64,000 bases of DNA from Limanda limanda (Eukaryota > Chordata > Actinopteri > Pleuronectiformes > Pleuronectidae). Below, piece by piece: positions 30,501 to 44,300 of the stretch. Positions within the stretch are counted from its first letter, which is position 1; each line of letters opens with the position of its first letter. The translations under genes were made by a program, and so were the position numbers. The notes beneath the pieces are model-generated. The model had not been told where the DNA came from. It did no database searches and worked only from the letters and a program-made list of their open reading frames with translations. The stretch covers positions 12,693,886 to 12,757,885 of the forward strand of contig NC_083651.1 of assembly GCF_963576545.1 (NCBI RefSeq), in the 5' to 3' direction.

Positions 30501-32061
30501 ATGGATTGCAGACAATGTTTATTTGTTTTTTCTGTCACATTAAAAAAATCTGTAGGGAATAACTGGGATCTCCACCAGAAAAATTGCATTTTCATTTTTT
30601 CGTTCATTTATTCTTTCCGTCTCCAGCAAATCAGCCACACTCCAAAGTGTGCACGCACGCCTACCTCTTCCCATTCCCTGTGTCTCATCAGACCCACAAT
30701 GCCACAGAGTACGATTCTGCCATAAGTAAGTGTTTTTCTTGCATTTACCTCTTTGTACAAAGTTAAGACCATGATCCTCTGAAAGTTGCTCTTGTGCAGC
30801 TGGCTGAATATTCTTGTTTTCCCAGTCTACAGAGGCTTCTGGAGCATCTTCATGCTCATTGGCGTGGCAGCTGTGGTGCTCGCTGGGTTCTTCATCATCT
30901 GTGCTGCTCCATTTGCCAGCTACCGCCTCTACAAAGCAGGAGGCAGCCTCTTCCTGACATCAGGTGAGACTTTGACATTTTTTAAATCCTTCTTGTTTTA
31001 TGCTACTTGCACTATACATTTATTTGACAGATCTACTACTGTCACTACTACATTGTATTACTTTGCCTTTAAAACTGGGTCCAGCTTGAGCAATAATAGG
31101 GAAATTGTGCTTAAAAATAGATTTACCAGGATCAACAAATTATAAATGGTCAATATAAAAAAATAGTATCAAACAAACTAAGACATTTTCTGCAGAGTGA
31201 CCTAATTTTAGAAAATGATGTATATTTAGCAGATAATAATTATGTACTTCAACTTAAGTTTGATTTTTAATGCTGGAGTTTGACTTGCCGATGAAGAAAG
31301 AAACGTATATTTAGTTGTTTGATGAGAGTGGCTGATCTTCTTGGTGGCAAGCACAGTGGTAAACATAGGTCCGATCACATTGTCTCAGTTGTTCTTACTT
31401 GAATCTATGAGTTTATTGTAAAACTATATATTTGACCATCTGGGAAAGAAAAGATGATAAGTCTGAAGAGGATTCATGTCATGATCATCACTATCCCGAA
31501 AGACTCTCTTAAGGTTCATCGTATCCTCAAGCCAGAGACAGGATGGCAGCTCCTAACACGAAATACTTTGGTTAGGAATACATACATTTTATATATGAAA
31601 AGTTTAAAAAAATCAATAATTCACAAATTCCCTGACACTCGCATAGGTGAAATTTGAAATAATATCCTTAATGTTGGGTGTCATGATGTGCAGCTGAATA
31701 ACACTGGTTAAATATTTGTTTTTGTCCCCTGTTTTGGATCTACAGGTTAGTTTGTATACATATATACACATGTACTGTATATTAGTGAGTTTGAGTCATT
31801 ACATATCTATCTGTGTTGTTCTTCTCTGCTCCAGGTATTTTCCTGCTGTGTGTGGTTGTGATGTACGTACTGTGGCTGCAGGTCCTGGATGTAGTGGAGG
31901 TCTACATTGACCACCAGCGCTCAACGCTGTGTCCAAACTTCCAGCTGTCCATTAGCTATGGTCTGTCCTTCATGTTTGCCCCCATCGGCATCTTCTTCTG
32001 CCTCCTGTCTGGCCTTCTTTTCCTCCTCATCGGCCATTCAATCAAACTTGAGTGTCACTGA
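27506..32061 (+). CDS. tmem182: Transmembrane protein 182, 5 exons
   Basis: Four-helix membrane protein of the claudin/PMP22-like fold, expressed in muscle and fat in mammals and linked to myoblast behaviour. Exons: 27506-27664, 29360-29483, 30627-30725, 30826-30963, 31835-32061; GT/AG throughout with matching phases, 248 residues (human about 229). Helix 1 or signal anchor [20 protein letters not shown] (about 4-23) is followed by [10 protein letters not shown]; the extracellular loop has EGFFWKCSF (about 71) and [12 protein letters not shown] with an N-glycosylation sequon NAT. Helices 2-4 are near residues 134-157, 174-193 and 214-240, and IYRGFW ... [17 protein letters not shown] is nearly identical to the human protein. 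The extra length is an insertion after [10 protein letters not shown] at the end of exon 1. The start is in good Kozak context. Teleosts may have two copies; a/b cannot be told here. Confidence 0.94.
28649..28672. repeat. Short interstitial telomeric repeat
   Basis: Four perfect AACCCT units (TTAGGG on the other strand) in tmem182 intron 1. Confidence 0.9.
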
Positions 32062-32837
32062 CTTTAACCCTACTATAGGGTCCAGAGATGTTTTCAGGGT
32101 TTTTTCTTTTCCTTATTATCTTTTGTTAAACCCGAAAATGTTTACTATTTTTTGCTGCATGAGCCTATGGATAGATCACAGCTTTGTGGCATAAATAATA
32201 TGACAAGTTTGGACATTTTGTTCCATGACAAAAATATTGCTCAACTATTTTTGAGAACAGAAATATCATTATAATCTCCCCCTGCATTGAGCTACATTCA
32301 ACTGAGCTTATTTCCCAGACAGCCTACAGATGTTGGCCACGTCAGGCAATGATACAGCACTTCAGGCCCTCTTGTGGTCTGAACAAATTGGATGTGAGCC
32401 TAAAGTGGCCCATGTAGGAAATAACATTGGGGCCACCTTTGGCACCTTTGGTATTGCTATGGCTGACTTTTAGCCCAGATTTGGCAAAAAGGAGTGAACC
32501 GCCAATGTTCCATCATTCCATGCAGCATGTAGGCTGGATGTGGGCCAAGTCTGGGCCAAACCAATATTGCTCTGTGGGTTACACATAGTTCTGTGCTATC
32601 TGTGGGTTATAGACTCGCTTACAGTATTATTATCTGAGGTGTATAACACAGAATTTGAATCCTTTGTGTTGATGGTTATGAGGCTTATGAGTGCTTATTT
32701 TTGAAATGCAAAAGTACCCGAAATTGAATGTTGATGAGGAGATATTGTGTTATTTAGAATATATTTTGTTTGCACGCGAAAATGTTCCCTGTTTGAACAA
32801 ATAATTATAAAATATATATTTTGCTTTGTACAGTATA

Positions 32838-32843
32838 AATAAA
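32838..32843 (+). terminator. tmem182 polyadenylation signal
   Basis: AATAAA in the context CAGTATAAATAAAAAAAAC, about 780 nt after the stop codon and the first canonical hexamer found downstream. Confidence 0.55.
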
Positions 32844-34149
32844 AAAAACAATGAGCATAATAGAATGCCTATGAGGTGGTAGGATCATTCTTTACGCAAT
32901 AAGAAGTTTGCGTTTTTAGAAAGAGCAAACTTTTCTCTCTTCAGTTTTGATGAGGCAATGCAATTTTTTTGTCAACAAATTCCATGAAAAGACCCAAACA
33001 AATAATGTGAAGGACTCTTAATATTCTCCAACCTCCACTTCTTTATCTTTTCTACTCAACTCCAAAGCACAGATATATACTTTCATGTTGAAATGGTTGT
33101 TTACTAATCAGAAAGTCATGGTTTGATTTCTGCATCACAGATTGTTCCTGACAGCTCTGTGAATGATGTGGGATAGTAAAATAGTTGCAATGAATGCGTC
33201 AATGGGACTTGTTCTTTTAGGCTTTTTTAGAGGTCGACAAGACTGGATGCTTTATGTAAATATCATTTATATAACATATTTACCATTTAGTTGTTGAGAG
33301 CAATTTTTACCTGCAGAATTAGCACATAGTCTGCTCTGATGACTAACAGAACCGACATTCATGGTAATGAAGGAACATGTAATCAAGTGCAACATTGATG
33401 TGTTTGTAAATTATCTGTAGACAAAAGTTGAGCTTGATGGCACCAAGGAATTAACTAATAATAATAATATCATTATTATCATTGTTAGTTTATTCCTTAT
33501 TTTCTATTACTATTATTACGTTAATGGGTCAAAGTATTGTTGTTTTTGGTCTTTACATGGGATTTTCTTCAAGAACTATATATATATAAAATCTGATCAG
33601 ACTAAGAAGTACAATGAAATAATTAAATTTTCTGCTTCTTCTCCAGTATTATTTTATTATTTCTGTACATAGCCTGAAACTGTGCTTTTTTTGTGTTCAT
33701 TTTATTTAATTACTGTTGATTGTATGTAGCTGTTTTATGTTACTTTTTTCACTCAGTCCATTTTCACATTGAGTTATAGCATAGTGTGTTTTGAGATACA
33801 AACATAACACAACATATCTTTGGTGATTTGTCTGCCGACAAAGAAAAAAGATACGCTTTGGTTGGTAAAATAAAGAATTATATTTCACATAAGAAACTGG
33901 AAAAGGGTTTGCATTGTTTAATACAGGTCTTTTCAAAAGATAATGCTGCATGCATCTAAAATCATTATTATGATTATTGGAGAAGAGGCTCTTATCAGCA
34001 CAACACAACAAACATAACTCTGATATTGTCAAAGAAGTGTTTAAACTACACGTTTAATAAATGTCTTTGCTTGTCTTTTGTCAACATGCAAGCACAAATA
34101 TGATGTTGTAACAAAGGCTCAGACAAATCCAAAATATTCCACCACAATA

Positions 34150-34164
34150 CCATCAGATGGCGCT
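34150..34164 (+). promoter_or_regulatory. CTCF-like motif
   Basis: CCATCAGATGGCGCT agrees with the CTCF core CCASYAGRKGGCRSY at 14 of 15 positions, plus-strand orientation, in the tmem182-pou3f3 desert. Motif evidence only. Confidence 0.4.
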
Positions 34165-35288
34165 CTTGCCTCACTTGATCCACACTTCAACTTGCACCCT
34201 GAGAGGCAGAAATCCCATTTTGCTTATCTGGAGTGTATGTGGAGGGTATATGGCGTTATGCATTTAATCATAACTTCAGAGGGGGGATCTGTAGATGAAA
34301 GAATTCACACCTTGGCTGACAGACGGACTGTAATTTCACTCATGAATGGAGCATTTGATCAGGATCTGAATGGACCCCTGTGTGGACTCTCATGTGTCTG
34401 TATCAGCGCTGAGGCTTTATAATATACTTATCATACATAGGGAAATGCATCTGCGGTTTGAGAGTGACACAATGTGAGGCATTGATTACTGCGTGAGATT
34501 GACTTTGCCTCTATATTAGACTCTTGTGATGGAGATTCACACTTCCAAAATTTCAGAAATTCGTTATGCCGTCCACATGGGAGGAGTGGCCTCAGCAGAG
34601 CTCGAAACCACTGCAGGTCAGGCCAGGAGGCTACAGAGGTTGGCAGATGTTAATAAATTGTAAGATAAGATCACAGGATTTGTCCTGTTTCAGGTCTTTT
34701 CACGAAAGGCCTCCCAGAGGAAACAGATTTCTTATCTTGGTGGACTTCCTGGTTTAAATGAAATCCTAATAAGATGCAAGAAAAAAGGTTTAATCATTTC
34801 CCCATCCATATCCAAATGAGCACGTGTGTGGAGGAAGAGCATGTGTGTGAGAGGGTGAGTTTTAATGCAGGTGAGGAGGAAACTACCTCCAGGAGAAGCC
34901 TGGGCCTTGCAGTCAGTAATGTCATCAGAGTGGGAGTCCCAGCTGAATTCAGCACTGTTCTGCATGATTGCCCATGATAATTGTGTGTTGATAGGGAGCG
35001 CCGGAGATGGAGTATAATTTCCACCGAGAGATTCCTAAACAAATACCTGTGCTCAGCAGAGGGATGGTGTGCAGCAGGAGGTGAGGAGGAGAATCGCGGA
35101 TGAGGGCAGATAGAGGATGAGAGGGTAACGCTTCCAGAGGAGGAGGAGGAGGCAGAAGGAGGAAGGACAGAGAGGAAGCAGCATTTTCTCTGCACAACCT
35201 GTAGGCTGTACATAGTGAAACCAGAGCAAGGTCCTGCAAGACACTGCACTTAAAACACAAGAAGGACAATCTAGTGAGACAAAAAACA

Positions 35289-35760
35289 CAGTTCCAACAG
35301 AACTGAAGAGAGTAGAAGAGAATAAATCAGGACAGAATCCAATAGAATAGAATAGAACACACTAAAGCAGAATAAAGCACAACAGAAAAGAGTAGAAGAG
35401 TAGACATAAAATAATGAAATAGAATAGAACATAACACATTAAAGCAGAATACAGCAGAGCAGTTCAGAGCAGAACAAAATAAAACAGGGCAGAAAAGAAT
35501 AGAAAACAATTAAACTGAATAAAGTACAACACAAGACAGTTAGTAGAAACAGGGCAGAATCCAATGAAATAGAGAACAGAAAATAATAGAACACAGTAAA
35601 ACAGAAGAAAGCACAGAACAGGGCAGAACACAATGAAATAGAACCAAACACATTAAAGCAAAATAGACCATAACTCTCAATAGTAGAACAGAGCAGAACA
35701 GGGGACAACGGAACAACACAAAATAAAACACAACAGAACTTATTAAAACTGAACAGGAAG
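35289..35760. repeat. A-rich degenerate minisatellite
   Basis: About 470 bp built from variants of AGAACAGAATAAAACAC and AATAGAATAGAAC with imperfect longer periodicity (ACATTAAAGCA recurs). The plus strand is almost purine plus C with little T. Long minus-strand frames rich in Phe, Cys and Ser are products of the repeat, not genes. Confidence 0.8.
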
Positions 35761-36119
35761 CAGGAAAAAGTTCAACAGGAGGATTGTTTGAGGGTCCTGA
35801 GGAGCACAGGGGGCTGTTATCGAGGGGCCATGGACACACAAGGGGGAACTGTTCATACTTTTCTGTTTGGTTGTTGGATCAAAAGCCCATGTGTGTGCTG
35901 TTACTAATAACCTATGCCTTTTGTCTGAAAGGGAAAACTAATCTATTCGTGTCTGTTTGGAGAATTAGGGCTACGTAACTTTGGCCTCCGTCAGTGTACA
36001 GTATGTGAACATGTGTCGCTCGTGTGATGGAATCAGCACAAAGACTCGTGTGGGACATGTTGAAGTCCGTCACTCGTCTGGTGGAGAGCAGGAGATAAGT
36101 TTGACTCCTAGTCAACACT
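35761..36119. other. Intergenic, nothing specific seen
   Basis: Unique-looking sequence between the minisatellite and the first candidate conserved block. No gene or repeat recognised. Confidence 0.4.
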
Positions 36120-36500
36120 TGTATATTTAACCTTGAGGGAGGTTCAAGTTAATTGGAAGACTCTCTTTGCCTCGGTGCTCTCACCTCACGGCATGTAGTG
36201 TAGTTATCATAGCTTATCTTCCAAACGTGTCCTTATCTCACAAGACATGCAAGTCAGACTACATTTAAATCTGATTACTTTCAACTCTCGGAGAAAAAAG
36301 AAAGCAAAAGTATTTGAATTGCATGAACAATATGGCAAGTCATATTACACGCCGCTCTCCTCTTTAGAGATAATTTTACATAATTTCCCATTCGTTTTGA
36401 AATAATGAATAGACAATGGGACGTATAATTGTGAGAATTTACAATTCAGAGGACCACGTCGTATAATCACCGCGCATAATTCAGAGAGTGGAGCACATAG
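36120..36500. promoter_or_regulatory. Candidate conserved non-coding element A
   Basis: Unique, repeat-free, balanced base composition with several homeodomain-type cores (TAATGAATAG at 36403, CATAATTTCCC at 36379, TATAATCAC at 36463). Such texture in a desert next to a developmental transcription-factor gene is typical of conserved enhancers. Conservation cannot be tested from this sequence alone. Confidence 0.28.
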
Positions 36501-36859
36501 GTCAGCGGTGGCAGCGGCACAGAAAGTAACTCAGGTTCTTCAAACCAACAGTGGAAAATCAACACTTTTATTCTCCCTCAGCTTGAAACGTCCCTTTCAT
36601 GAGACGTTCCTTCAGTATCATTGAGGAAATATAAAGAAGTACAAGCGGGGCATCCAATTATCTTTATACCCCGTGTATTTCCTTCGCAGCAGAGAGATTG
36701 TTTCAGTGGAGTCTGTGAGTTCAGAGGAGCTCAGTGATGTGTGAAGAGGCTCTGGCAGCAGAAAAATGGTTATTACACCGTTGGCCGGTGGAAACTGTAC
36801 CTGTGCGGAGTGGATCCTTTCGGCCCCTCTAACATCCTCTGGCCTCACACCCCAGTTTG

Positions 36860-37452
36860 TGCATATAAATTACATTCCAAAGTGTGTATGGATGGCCCTC
36901 GTTCATACTCAAGGTCTCTCGTTTCAAAGGCATGCTAATGTCTCTCACGGTGAAACTCCATTCAGCCGCTCTCTTTTAACTGCCGGGGCAACTTTGTAGG
37001 AGATGATTGGGACTCTTCAACCACATCTCTTCCTGAATATTCATACATTTTTAATGGCACATAAAAATATATGTATATATAACCACAAATAAGAGACGTA
37101 TCATGCAAGAGTGCAAATTATTAACAATTTTAGCTTTAGCTGCTTCACAAATTCTGATTATTTCCTTTTACTTATAACATCGCTGTATGTGTCGGTTAAA
37201 TAAAGTTAAATAGATAAGTGAATTTCTGTTTTTTCAAGATCCACAATGTGTTAGCACGCGTTCGTCGCAAATTTTCTCACTTTTTAATTCTTTCTCTGGG
37301 ATTTCTGCGCTTCAGCACCGCGCGCTCCGGCTTCTTGTTTGGGTTTAGCTCCCCCCTCGAGCAACTAATTAATGCTGCTGTACAAACAGCCGTTGGATTT
37401 GGTCATGAATATTCAAACGCACCACTTGCATATCATTTTTTATGCAGCGTTG
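36860..37452. promoter_or_regulatory. Candidate conserved non-coding element B
   Basis: Holds two POU-like ATTC palindromic cores (CTGAATATTCATACA near 37033 and ATGAATATTCA at 37405-37415), the homeodomain site CTAATTAAT at 37365-37373 and CTTGCATATCA at 37425. A 126-codon plus-strand frame crosses it but shows no domain. The site cluster suggests a POU-responsive enhancer; function is inferred. Confidence 0.32.
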
Positions 37453-39997
37453 TAACACAGGGCGTTAGTGAGGCACTGCGTTGGGGGTTTCAAAGCCATT
37501 TGAGGTTTTTCTGTGTCGTACTTTCTCTGTCCCTGTCTGAAATAGAAGTCTGTCCCCAATTATCTGACAGAGTGAGACTTAACTATCTGCCAAACTGAAA
37601 TGGGACGTATTCATAAAGGTTGTTGTTTTGACATTTACCAACTTCCATACTTCATTCTCATGTTTTGTTATGTTTTAGTTACATATATTACTTCCAAAAT
37701 CATATTATCATCATTCACTATTAAATGTATCTTATGTGCAAATATCTTAAACTGTCTTTTATAATTACCAGACTATAAAATACACTCTACGAACGTTAAA
37801 TCTCTCAGCAAAAGATGCAAGTAATTTATTAAATAAACTGTCAATAAAATTGCTATTATTTAGTTGCTTAAAGTACCAACTGTTGTTTATTTCCTTGTAT
37901 ATGTTATTTTTTCACAAAAGGGAAACAATACATTTTTTTTGGGGGATGAATGATTTTTTTTTGTAATTCATACAATCATATTCATAAAATCAAAGTACAA
38001 TATATAAATATCAGAAGTTCAACCATTAAATAACAACTTCTAATGAATTTAAAGAGAATATAAAACGCGACAGTTACATATTTTAAGCCGCTCATTCCAC
38101 ATTCAACATGTCTCAACGGTGCAATCATAATATTTGCTGTTCCGTTCTGTTGAACCACAATCGCTCACATGTTTATTTATGCCGTCTTACAAAAGGGCAT
38201 TGTCATATTTGTTAGCCTTAAACATGTCAGCATGTTAAAAAAATAAACAGTCACAAGCACTGTTTATCATATTTAATAGACATGAATATACAATTCTACA
38301 ATAAGTATTCAAATGATTTCTCCTCTCTTTGTTTGTCACTTCATGTGAATTCATAAGATTAGCTTAATATGCAACCTCACTTCATTAGAGTTGCATTTAT
38401 GAAAATGATGTATTATGTATTGAAATCACAGCAACGCAAACACGGGCCTATTATTAACACTTGAACTACATCTATACAGATATTAGAGTCACACCGCCGG
38501 GACCTTAACAGAGGTGACGTCTCGCTAAAGTTACAGAAGCACCACCGACTTCTCGTGCTCATATTTGTAGAGTGAATGACAACAGAACTGACAAGAGCAG
38601 GACATTTTTCAGTAGCTTGAGGTGGTGAATGTACACAGCAGTCATGTGGCTCTGATTAGGGGAGGAAATACTTGAAACACATGAAAAAGAAGCTTAAAGT
38701 TGAAAAACAAAAAGGTTAATATTTAAGCGTTTTAAGCTGCAGTAAAAACATAGTTAAATACAATAGTTGATTTGAAGTACAGGGCAGTTCACAGTGAACA
38801 TCAAATTAAAAAACACAACACAATAGAAGACAAAGAGAAACAGAAATACAGAGTCTAACAAAGACTGAATGCGTTACCTGCAGATTTCCTTTAAAGTGCT
38901 GCTGCAGCTGGGTAGAAGAACAATCCTTTCTCTCCATTCAAACCTTACTTACATTAACGTTACTGTCCTTTATACAGGGTCCATGTGTGTCCTCGTCCCG
39001 TTGCAGCCTCTGTGCTTTTATACTGGTTTCAACTTGCAAAATTATACCTTTGACCCCAAGTAGTGCTGACATTCCTTGAAAGTAAAATCCTGTGTGTGAG
39101 TGTGGCGTTCGGTTTTGCAATGGTAAAAGTAGACTTTGTATTAATTGAAGTATAATGATATCTCCAGCATGGATGTTGGGAAAAAAGCAAGTGAATAATG
39201 TATCTCCATGCAGATGATAAATGAATATGTTCATATATTCATTTATTAATTTATACATTTGAATTGTGATTTAGCCTGACTTTATACTTTCCTTTATATG
39301 TTTTACTCAGGAGGACACATCTTTTTTCAGTTTGTCATTAAATCCCTGCAACACATGCAGAGTTGTTTGTTATTGCGATATTTCACTTTCACATAGGATC
39401 CCATCTTTTTTTGTATCATAAGACATTTTATCCTGTGTCCTTTACATTTTCCCGTTTGTTTGTTTTTGCAACTCCTTCACTGACTCTCGCTTCCTTGATG
39501 TCCTCGTCGCTCCTTTTCTTTTTCGCTTGTGTTTGGTGAAAAGCGAAGAAGGAAAGTAAGCCCCAGATAAACAGACGGCAAAGTTTAGCAAAGTTTCACA
39601 AAGTAAAAGAGAAAAAAAGGAAATGCCAACCGAAGAGACACTGCTGAGCTTTAGGCAGCTGAAGTCACGAGCCTCAGGGACAGTACGGGGGCTGGTAAAT
39701 GTTACCGATGATAAATAAACATTATTTAAAAGATCTGTCAGCTCTTGTTAGAACGTAACCGTGGTTCATTTGTTTCAATGCTCTGAGGGGATGAGGAATA
39801 TTTAATCACTCATCTGAATGACATGAATAATCACAGATACCATTCTCCTGAAGCCACAAGCAGAAACACTGATGATGACTCCAGCACTGATGTTGAAGAT
39901 TTGCATACAAGTAGATGATAATCTCTACAAAGCATTACAACATTTATTGTTCTGTTAGAGTTATATACAAAATAAAATATAGAGTTATATACAAAAG
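37453..39997. other. Gene desert segment
   Basis: AT-rich, repeat-poor sequence with no supported gene. A consensus octamer ATTTGCAT occurs at 39899-39906. Open frames up to about 106 codons carry no recognisable domain. Confidence 0.45.
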
Positions 39998-40107
39998 AAT
40001 ATTTGTTGATTTGAATTATAAAAAATCACTATAAAATAAAAATTGGTGGACTAGTTCCAAACTTTTTTATTTTATAGTGAATTTTTAAATTCAATACAAC
40101 AAATATT
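39998..40107. repeat. Long imperfect inverted repeat (hairpin)
   Basis: Arms of about 45-50 bp at 39998-40046 and 40056-40107 are near reverse complements: the left arm contains AATATTTGTTGATTTGAAT and CACTATAAAATAAAAA, and the right arm mirrors both, with a loop of about 10 nt (TGGACTAGTT). It may be a small MITE or a structured transcript. Confidence 0.85.
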
Positions 40108-41787
<1,680 letters not shown>

Positions 41788-41807
41788 AGCATGGTTTATT
41801 TTTTAAT

Positions 41808-41811
41808 TTGT

Positions 41812-41873
<62 letters not shown>
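41808..41873. repeat. (GT)n microsatellite
   Basis: GT array with two TAT interruptions, 20 bp downstream of the tetranucleotide array; the two form one compound repeat locus. Confidence 0.95.
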
Positions 41874-41876
<3 letters not shown>

Positions 41877-43999
41877 AAACTTAAACTCTAAGGTATTCAA
41901 CATAATTTTCCTGTTGTAAGGTCGATGACGTCTGTCACTCTGCTAACTCCTATATGCTGCAAACCTTCTGAGTAAAAAGACAAGTTAAAAATGATAAAAT
42001 GTAGAATGTTGGCTTATCTTGACCACATCTGTCTATAAGATCTGTATTCTTAAACGAGCATTTGTTTCACTCGGCAGTATTTTATGCTCGTTCAGTGGGG
42101 AGAGTCTTATTCTGTATCTGACCTTCACATGACTTTTCTTGCCACGTGTCATTCTTAAGTTTGAACTCTTCCCTCCTGTCTTTCCAACTGTTCCCTTTGC
42201 ATTTCCTGTGGTTCATCATGACTTCATTCAGCAGCATTTAACTTTGCACAATATATTATAAAACTCTTTTTCTTATTTCATTTTCTTCTTTGGATTTTAA
42301 AATGAATTTTGTCCAGGTTGTATGCCAAGATACAGATTGGAATTAATATTTGTTATCTTACATAATGAACATGTTCTATTAATCTTTTTTTTGTATTATT
42401 CAAACCAGTACATCATGAATAAACAAGCTGACATAATTTTGCACTTCAATCCTCCTGCTTCACTTCTAATAATTTTTTGAATCTCATTCTCCATTGCTGC
42501 ACATCAACTTTTTGGACTTATATACACATCGCTAGTTAAAGTCCATAAGAACATGAATTAATATTTATTCCAGCTGTCAGATTTAAAGTTGTGTCACCTT
42601 CTAGTTTTCTTAACCTTCACTGCCTCTATATGCTTCAGCAGCATTTTACTCTCATTTCAGTCCCTGTGAATACATTTTCTCACCGTGAGTTTCATATCTT
42701 TTTTTGCATTATGTGCCACGATGATGGATTGTCCAGATTGTAGATCCAAAGAATTGACAAAACAGAACGGGTGAAGAAGCAGGAAAAAGTGGCGTTTAGT
42801 GGCGTTTGTCCAGCTTCACATACCCATCAACGCAGGACAATAAATCTTCTGAATGCATATTTAACACTGAATCAATATATGCTGCAGCCTGAAGGTTAAC
42901 CTGCTTCTTCTGTTCAGATTTGTTATTTAAATGCTGAATAACATGGCAGCAGTGTATTCACAGCACTTATTACTGAGTAACAGTAAAAATGCAGGGTTTA
43001 TGCGACAATAATAAGACTTAGGTCCAGCATCCAAGAATTAACTAAATGAATGGAAAATAAATGCTGTGACTTGACAATATAAAAGGTTTTCCTTAATACT
43101 TAGATTTTAAAAAAGAGGGTGTGATCTTAGATTTCAGGACTCAACAGTTATGTGTCAATTCACTACAACTAATGCTATATTTTGAAAGGGGACAGTAAGC
43201 CAGTGTAACTACAGTTCTCCATAGTGTTGCATTATTAATTATTTCCTGCCTTATTATGATGCTTTTGAACGTTCTGGAACCTGTCATAGACAGTTATTCA
43301 TCATGTAAAGTATGATAGTTAAATATCAATTTTACCTGAAACTTTTGCTTGTAATGATTTTGGTTAAAAAATTACCTTGGCCTTCAGTGTTGCATGTCAC
43401 AACTCCAAAATGCAAATAAAACACCAATATTAAAAAGTTTCAACCCAATGCTTTAATGTGTGACATATAATAGATCAGACAGCGTGGGATGTTTTGATTC
43501 CCACCCAACCACAGCTATAATGATCCCACTACAGAATAAACCAAAACATACTCGTGCTTGCAATTGTGCAAAAGTAAGATCTGGAGTTTGACGATTTCTC
43601 TTTCTCAATTCCTGCACATTGAGGTCTGTGGACAATTAGAGTTGGAAATGACGAAATAGCCAAAATTCCACCTGCAGGATACACATGAAGAAAGTTCATA
43701 ACCCACATGGGACATGTGGGTCTACCTGAGCATGCAGCACCAAACAAAAAGAGCTTCTCTGCCAAAATGCTTTTGTAGGGTATTGATACTTCTTCACTCT
43801 GCAGACCAAGCTCTCTACATTAATAAACACTAATGAGGTGAAATGTAATTTTCTCCTTCTAAATTTTTTTATCTTTAGACTGACCACAGGAAGATAAACA
43901 TGAACGAGAGCACCAGTTTTGCACTTTGAACCGGAAGCACCAAGGAGTCATTATCTAGGGATTGTGAGCCCCTGCTTTGTTAACAAGGTGCTGCATGGC
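41874..43999. other. Gene desert segment
   Basis: AT-rich with no supported gene. Overlapping minus-strand frames at 43453-43887 (60-78 codons) were inspected and show no recognised domain or splice structure. Confidence 0.45.
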
Positions 44000-44300
44000 T
44001 ACAAATCAGAGCTGCTAATGACTTAAAGAGCACATCGGCTATGGCTGGTTTGCTTAACAGCAGAGCAGCGCAGCGCTTTGAGTTTCAACTTTAATTAGGG
44101 ATTGGCTAAAACACAGCTCCCTGTGGTCCCGACACATTACCAATACTCCCGCGCTCGGGTCTATTAGTGTTTAAAACAGCTCCACGAGGACCGCAGCTTA
44201 TCCCACGGCTGTCCGATCATTAATCTTTAAGAGACTAATGTATCTTAAGTATTCTGTTGACATTGTCTGTGCACATGACACAGCAGGAGTGTAATGCATT
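44000..44300. promoter_or_regulatory. Candidate conserved non-coding element C
   Basis: Repeat-free block with AACTTTAATTAGGGATTGGC (about 44085), a GC-rich centre and ATCATTAATCTTTAAGAGAC near 44216. Homeodomain-type TAATTA/ATTAAT cores flank a GC-rich core, as in many developmental enhancers. Inference only. Confidence 0.32.

Larger units (their letters stand above)
32062..35288. other. tmem182 3' UTR and start of the gene desert
   Basis: The tmem182 3' UTR probably ends at the AATAAA at 32838-32843. Beyond that the sequence is AT-rich and unique-looking. One CTCF-like motif lies at 34150. Open frames of 60-115 codons show no recognisable domain. Confidence 0.55.

Noticed and set aside
35053..35839. 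Overlapping Phe/Cys/Ser-rich minus-strand frames
   Set aside because: They read through the A-rich minisatellite and its purine-rich flank and show no domain.
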